DNA of 64,000 bases from Isoetes taiwanensis (lineage: Eukaryota; Streptophyta; Lycopodiopsida; Isoetales; Isoetaceae), in the NCBI GenBank assembly GCA_021234155.1, contig JAJEKV010000036.1, forward strand, positions 5,975,079-6,039,078. Reading direction: 5' to 3'. Under the pieces are notes generated by a model. The model searched no databases, was not told the DNA's origin, and saw only the letters and a list, made by a program, of their open reading frames with translations. Positions 60,123-64,000 of this stretch are shown in pieces. The first letter of the stretch is position 1, and each line of letters begins with the position of its first letter. The position numbers and the translations under genes were made by a program.

Positions 60123-61508
60123 GGCCTAAACCCTAACCCTAGGCCTCTTTCCAGCCATAGCACCCAGAGACTCACCTACTGCTCAAACTCCATTTCAACA
60201 TCGCTTGTCGGGCATAGATCGGTGCAAAGCAGCCCCAAAGGGGTAGACTCGCTCTTGGAGCAAGACCAAAGATCACGAGAGTCAAGACCATGGAGGCACA
60301 CCTGATCTGGAGGGAGAGCTTCAGAGCAGGTATGTAGGATAGTAGTTGTGATAGCTCATCCGAATTAGCATTCCAAATGTGCTAGTATCTTGTATCTAGA
60401 GTAGAGCCATCCTAGAACCCGTATTTAACATCTTGAACCCTAATCAACGAACCCTAACCATTAGTTAGATTGTATGATTAGGTTAAGATGTTCTTCTTAT
60501 GATTATTCTCATGATATGATGATTATGTGATGATGGTTGATCATGGTTGCTCCTCTTGTATTGGGAAGGGGGGTAGAGACCTAGGGCCATATGTAGTATG
60601 TTCCTAGAGTAGATCCCTTAGTTCCTATTAGATGCGGCCTGTGCATAGGAGCCCACCAGGCTATCGAGGCTATGATATGGCTCAGCACCACACAACGGGG
60701 CTAGAGGGAATGTGGAGGGAGGATCCCTGCCGAGTGGGGGTTTCGGGGATCCCATAGTGAGCTAGGCTTATGGTCGGTCACTTAGGTGGGTCGAGCATGG
60801 GTCCCACACCTCCCCGGGCAATGGTGTCGCCTCGCCTCCTGAGCCGCAAGTGTTGGCTTGGCTCTCGCTTTTGGGGGTTAAGTCGGCACGAATCGCGGTG
60901 TCGCCACGATTCTCTAGCCGCCCACCTTAACCTCGTGAGACCCCGGAAGGGGAGATGCAACCCTTCCCTCCTCATCGGACCGGGAGATGCAACCCGAGTA
61001 GTCCCCGATGGGTGATGCCATGGGATTATGATCCCAAGGCTAGAGTCATGCCAGCCCCTGATTTAGCCCATCCGCAAAGTATGCACAGAGGGGTGGATGG
61101 AGTGGTCAACCCTAGCCATTGTTCTATACCAACCCCGCCATTGCCATGACTCGGTCTGTTTATCTTGAGGTTTAGCGGGGCCTGGTCATCCTCCTTATGA
61201 GTCCGAGCGGGTAGGAGCTCTCATGTTTTACGGTTTGTGTTTATCATCTTTGTATTGGTATATGTGTGATGCACTACCCTTCGAGGTAGTATTTATGTAT
61301 GTTGATGCTAGTTCTGACGTGTTATTGCTTCCGCTGTTATAGGAGCCCATAGGGGAAGGGCGCGCAAGACACCTTCGTGTCCCCTTCCCGCGACCGGGGT
61401 CACCTCGAGTGCGGGTAGATTTAAGGGGCCCGCGGCGTTGTTGAACCGACGGGGGATTTCCTCGCCGAAAGTAATGGCCGGGCCGTATGTTTAGCAGGGA
61501 GCGTCACA

Positions 61509-61513
61509 TTTTA
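61509..61513 (+). repeat. Target site duplication TTTTA, right
   Basis: Exact partner of 48415-48419. Confidence 0.9.
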
Positions 61514-61573
61514 CAAGGCAAGTTTTATATTAACATAAAAGTATCAAGTTATTGAATGCACAAAAAAATTATT

Positions 61574-62163
61574 TCAGGCATTGAGAGCCAAGGACAGCTC
61601 ATCATTGTTATGGTCATCCCCAATTTCAATAGGGGTGGTTTTGGGAGTAGGAAGGGAAGAAGGGTTACATTGAACAATCTTGCCCTCTAGGGTTTTGAAG
61701 GTAACATTTCCAGCTCTGGGATAGTCCTCCCTATCGATGGGTATGTGGATAGGGTAGGAGTCGATGCAATCAAGCCAAGGGTTCTTGGATGGTCTAGGGA
61801 TATCTCTAAGGGCTTTCCACACAAGGGTGTTACACTTAAAGCCAGAGCCAATCCCCAATTGGAGAATCCTATCCCCCTTTTTTATCCTTCCTTTGGCTTA
61901 CAAATAAGCCATCTCATACCAAATGCAACTACTAGAAGTATTGCCAAATCTATACAGACTCATCCTTGAAGGCTCCATTAAGACATCACTGAGATTCATC
62001 CTGTTTTGTAGCTCATCAAGCACTGCCCTGCCTCCAGGATGCAGCAAAAAATGATCAAATTTTGAAATCTGGCATATATCTCTTCACGTGCATCTTCATA
62101 ACTTTAGCTGTGTGCAGTTGACCAAGAATTTGATCTTCTCGGACCAAGGCAAAACAAGAGGAC
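61574..62163 (-). CDS. 3-ketoacyl-CoA synthase, last exon only
   Basis: KCS enzymes condense malonyl-CoA with long acyl-CoA in the endoplasmic reticulum to build very-long-chain fatty acids for waxes, suberin and sphingolipids. Read on the minus strand, the piece gives '[15 protein letters not shown]', then 'YMPDF', '[17 protein letters not shown]', '[20 protein letters not shown]', '[10 protein letters not shown]' and '[14 protein letters not shown]', ending '[11 protein letters not shown]' and a tail to the stop at 61574-61576. Two residues of the Cys-His-Asn triad are present: His in LLHPGG (62039-62041) and Asn in FGNTSSS (61940-61942). The catalytic Cys would be in the missing upstream part. 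An AG acceptor sits directly before the block at 62164-62165, so an intron may lie upstream. No earlier exon is seen before the Ty3 fragment at 63 kb. A one-base frame break lies near 62100 and a stop near 61895. It is a truncated gene, or the 3' end of a gene with a long interrupted intron. Confidence 0.8.
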
Positions 62164-63000
62164 CTAATTTAATAAATTGTATCTAATAGCAGTAAGGATG
62201 CGCAAGGATCATATTGCATAGCATAGGAAGGATATTGCTACTGGAATTTGGAATTTGTTGTAACTGCTCCATCGTAAAGCTTTGGTATGTTTTCTGACAT
62301 CTCATATCATAGGCATACCACATAAATTGAGCAAAATATGTTATTTACAATTCATATTGGGCTCATGGGTTTCAATGACGGCTTTTTGATAATCTATGTG
62401 GCAATGTTGGAATAATAGTATAGTCGATTGTTTTCAGTCTTGGATTTTTGTGCTGATGATCAGTCTTGGATTTTTGTGTTGATGAAAGTATGGATATTTT
62501 GCACTCTCTCATTGGTCCATTAGATGATTTATCTGGTTGTAGTAATTGTGGCAGTCACTATTGTACTGTCTAATTGGTCAAATAGATGATTTATTGTATT
62601 GTAGTGATAGTAATAGACTATGACAAGGTTATATTGTTATGTTCAAATATCTTGATTTGGTTGACTCAAAATAGAGAAAAATTCCAACTGCTCTGATGTC
62701 TGTTTCTAGAAGCTGGTACTTTGGTATTTTGGTATGTAGGAAATTGCAACACTGGTGACTACATGCCCACCGCAATTTGTCTTCACACAAAGCGGTTATA
62801 TATTTTAAAGGGTCTACCAAAACTATTAAATTTTATATATTCTATAAAGGGTCTACCAGAACTATGTATGTTTATATGCATAAAGTGGGTCTTATGTTGC
62901 AAGTTTATTTCAGATCATTGATCTGGCGAATATTCCCCATTTTATGCCAGATCAAAGGCCAACGATTTTTTCATCCAAAATTTGTGTGCAACTCTCAATG
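62164..63000. other. AT-rich DNA upstream of the KCS exon, with small duplications
   Basis: If the KCS gene is intact this would be intron. Three two-copy direct repeats occur: a 26-bp unit at 62435-62486 ('cagtcttggatttttgtg'), a 62-63 bp period pair near 62510 and 62573 ('attggtc..atagatgattta'), and a 36-bp period pair near 62807 and 62843 ('aaagggtctacca.aactat'). The far end may include the diverged beginning of the LTR whose 3' end is at 63155. Confidence 0.5.
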
Positions 63001-63001
63001 A

Positions 63002-64000
63002 TGCAAAACATTCACGGCACCTCCGTGTCCCCTTCCCCCACTGGGGATATCTTGGGTGCGGGATAGATGGAGGGTCCATGTGGCCAAAGGGCTGGATGGG
63101 GGATTTCCCACGAGATGTACGACCGAGCGTCGTATATTTAGTGGGGAGGGTCACAATAGTATCAGAGCAATGTTCTTGGTTGACCAAGAGTTAGCACTAA
63201 CAATATCCTTGAATAGGTAGATTAACTGGCCTAATTAAGAAATGGAATGAAAATTCCAGTCTTGAACCGCGAAAAGTGGAAGAAATTTTTTCCCATTAGC
63301 AGGGTCATAATTAGATTAAGTTATAAACTAAGTGGTAGAAATAATATAGTCAAATGAAACCTTCTAGTAATTTGAGCTCAAGTTATTTATGAACCGCATC
63401 TTTCAAGTGAAAATTGAACGAGAAATTGCTCAAAAGAAAGCTTGAAAGAGAATGGCGCGAAATGACCAATATTTGGCCCCAAAAAAATAGGAAATTTCGT
63501 GAAATAGTTAAGTGATTAAAGAAAGTACCTTAATTAATAACCCATAGTTATAATAAATTTGTTCTTAGGAAAAGTAGCCACTAAAATCTTTGGAAGCACC
63601 TCTACTCTTTAGAAGTTCCCAAAAGCTACCGTGAATAGACACAATCTACCATCAATGGAGGCAAGAGCTCTCAAAGAGACCACCATCAAAGAAGCCAAGT
63701 TGTTGGGAGGACCAAACAGGGAGCTAGGAAGGTTGGAAGGTTCAGCTTGCACACGAATGTTGAAGCACTCGCAACGGGCGGCAGTAAACGAATTCTTGAG
63801 GCCCTGCGACCTAGGCCAGATGATGAACCTAGCCACTCAAGCTCTTCAGACGAATCATATCACTCTTGGAGGAGCAGCGACCTAGTACTTCAGGTGAATG
63901 ATCGCGAGGCTCAGGAGAAATCGAGATCGTAACGTCCACTTCTGAAGTTTAGGAGCAAGCAGTAGGAACAACCTCGACAACACGAGCAACCCCAGCAGCA
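63002..64000 (+). mobile_element. Second Ty3/gypsy element, 5' part, cut by the window end
   Basis: 63002-63155 resembles the last 160 bp of the large element's LTR (shared words 'ccgtgtccccttcc', 'gggtgcggg.tagat', 'ggggatttcc', 'gtatatttag.ggg') and ends TCACA. A primer-binding site follows, then a leader that aligns loosely with 50085-50300 of the large element ('aatgttcttggttgacca'). Two overlapping frames (63631-63885 and 63747-63932) lie where the H3-like ORF lies in the large element, but their start MEARALKETT is not H3-like. It is related to the large element but clearly a different subfamily. The LTR's 5' limit is unknown. Confidence 0.8.
63157..63173 (+). promoter_or_regulatory. 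Primer-binding site of the second element
   Basis: 'tagtatcagagcaatg' begins 1 nt after the LTR end TCACA. It differs from the initiator tRNA-Met complement TGGTATCAGAGC at one position and keeps the CAGAG core. Confidence 0.85.

Larger units (their letters stand above)
48420..61508 (+). mobile_element. Full-length Ty3/gypsy chromovirus retrotransposon
   Basis: Structure is complete: a 5' LTR (48420-50068), primer-binding site, leader, gag, protease, reverse transcriptase, RNase H, integrase, chromodomain, polypurine tract and 3' LTR (59877-61508), flanked by a perfect 5-bp duplication TTTTA. The pol order PR-RT-RH-INT plus a C-terminal chromodomain places it in the Ty3/gypsy chromoviruses, probably Tekay/Del-like given its size and the GGGGGGGAGAATGTGACG border. 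All protein frames are interrupted by indels. The exact target duplication and closely similar LTRs argue for a fairly recent insertion, which is at odds with the degree of frame damage. It inserted about 65 bp beyond the stop codon of the KCS exon on the other strand. Confidence 0.95.
59877..61508 (+). repeat. 3' long terminal repeat
   Basis: Matches the 5' LTR end to end, from TGTGACGG to GCGTCACA. The differences from the 5' LTR include several places where one copy has AGA and the other GTGA (compare 60165 with 48710, 60322 with 48866, and 60346 with 48892). Confidence 0.95.

Overview
The window is nuclear DNA from a land plant with a large, repeat-packed genome. Three plant-type protein genes are recognisable: a P-class pentatricopeptide repeat (PPR) protein, a universal stress protein (USP) with four short exons, and the last exon of a 3-ketoacyl-CoA synthase (KCS). 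Everything else I can name is transposon-derived or simple repeat. The low gene density and the decayed LINE, Ty3/gypsy and MITE copies would suit a gymnosperm, and a fern is possible. I cannot fix the species from sequence alone.

Layout. 1-5.6 kb: unresolved sequence with a degenerate ~650 bp repeat present twice. 6.3-8.3 kb: PPR gene on +, one intron. 8.3-11.7 kb: exon-like blocks of an unrecognised gene. 12-12.7 kb: three local tandem duplications. 13.6-14.35 kb: USP gene on -. 15.5-20.35 kb: decayed LINE on +. 20.9-24.3 kb: second decayed LINE on -, so the two face each other tail to tail. 25-45.5 kb: AT-rich gene desert with a TIR element (MITE) and its second partial copy, a possible copia fragment, tandem repeats and hairpins. 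45.56-48.15 kb: a polypyrimidine block followed by a long polypurine block. 48.42-61.51 kb: a structurally complete 13.1 kb Ty3/gypsy chromovirus with two LTRs, a perfect 5 bp target duplication, primer-binding site, polypurine tract, broken gag-pol and a chromodomain. 61.57-62.16 kb: KCS last exon on -. 63.0-64.0 kb: the 5' part of a second, related Ty3 element running off the window.

Most notable points. (1) The internal leader of the large Ty3 element has a short ORF starting MARTKQTYRRS, matching histone H3 residues 1-10 plus the initiator Met at 9 of 11 positions, in an element that also carries a chromodomain. (2) Each LTR begins inside a 54-nt near-perfect hairpin. (3) Coding regions conserved at codon level are broken by many single-base indels, and the two LTRs differ by a recurring AGA/GTGA swap that also alters the primer-binding site. 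This looks more like a systematic consensus error than natural decay, so 'pseudogene' calls should be held loosely. (4) About 2.6 kb of strand-asymmetric purine/pyrimidine DNA is arranged as an inverted pair.
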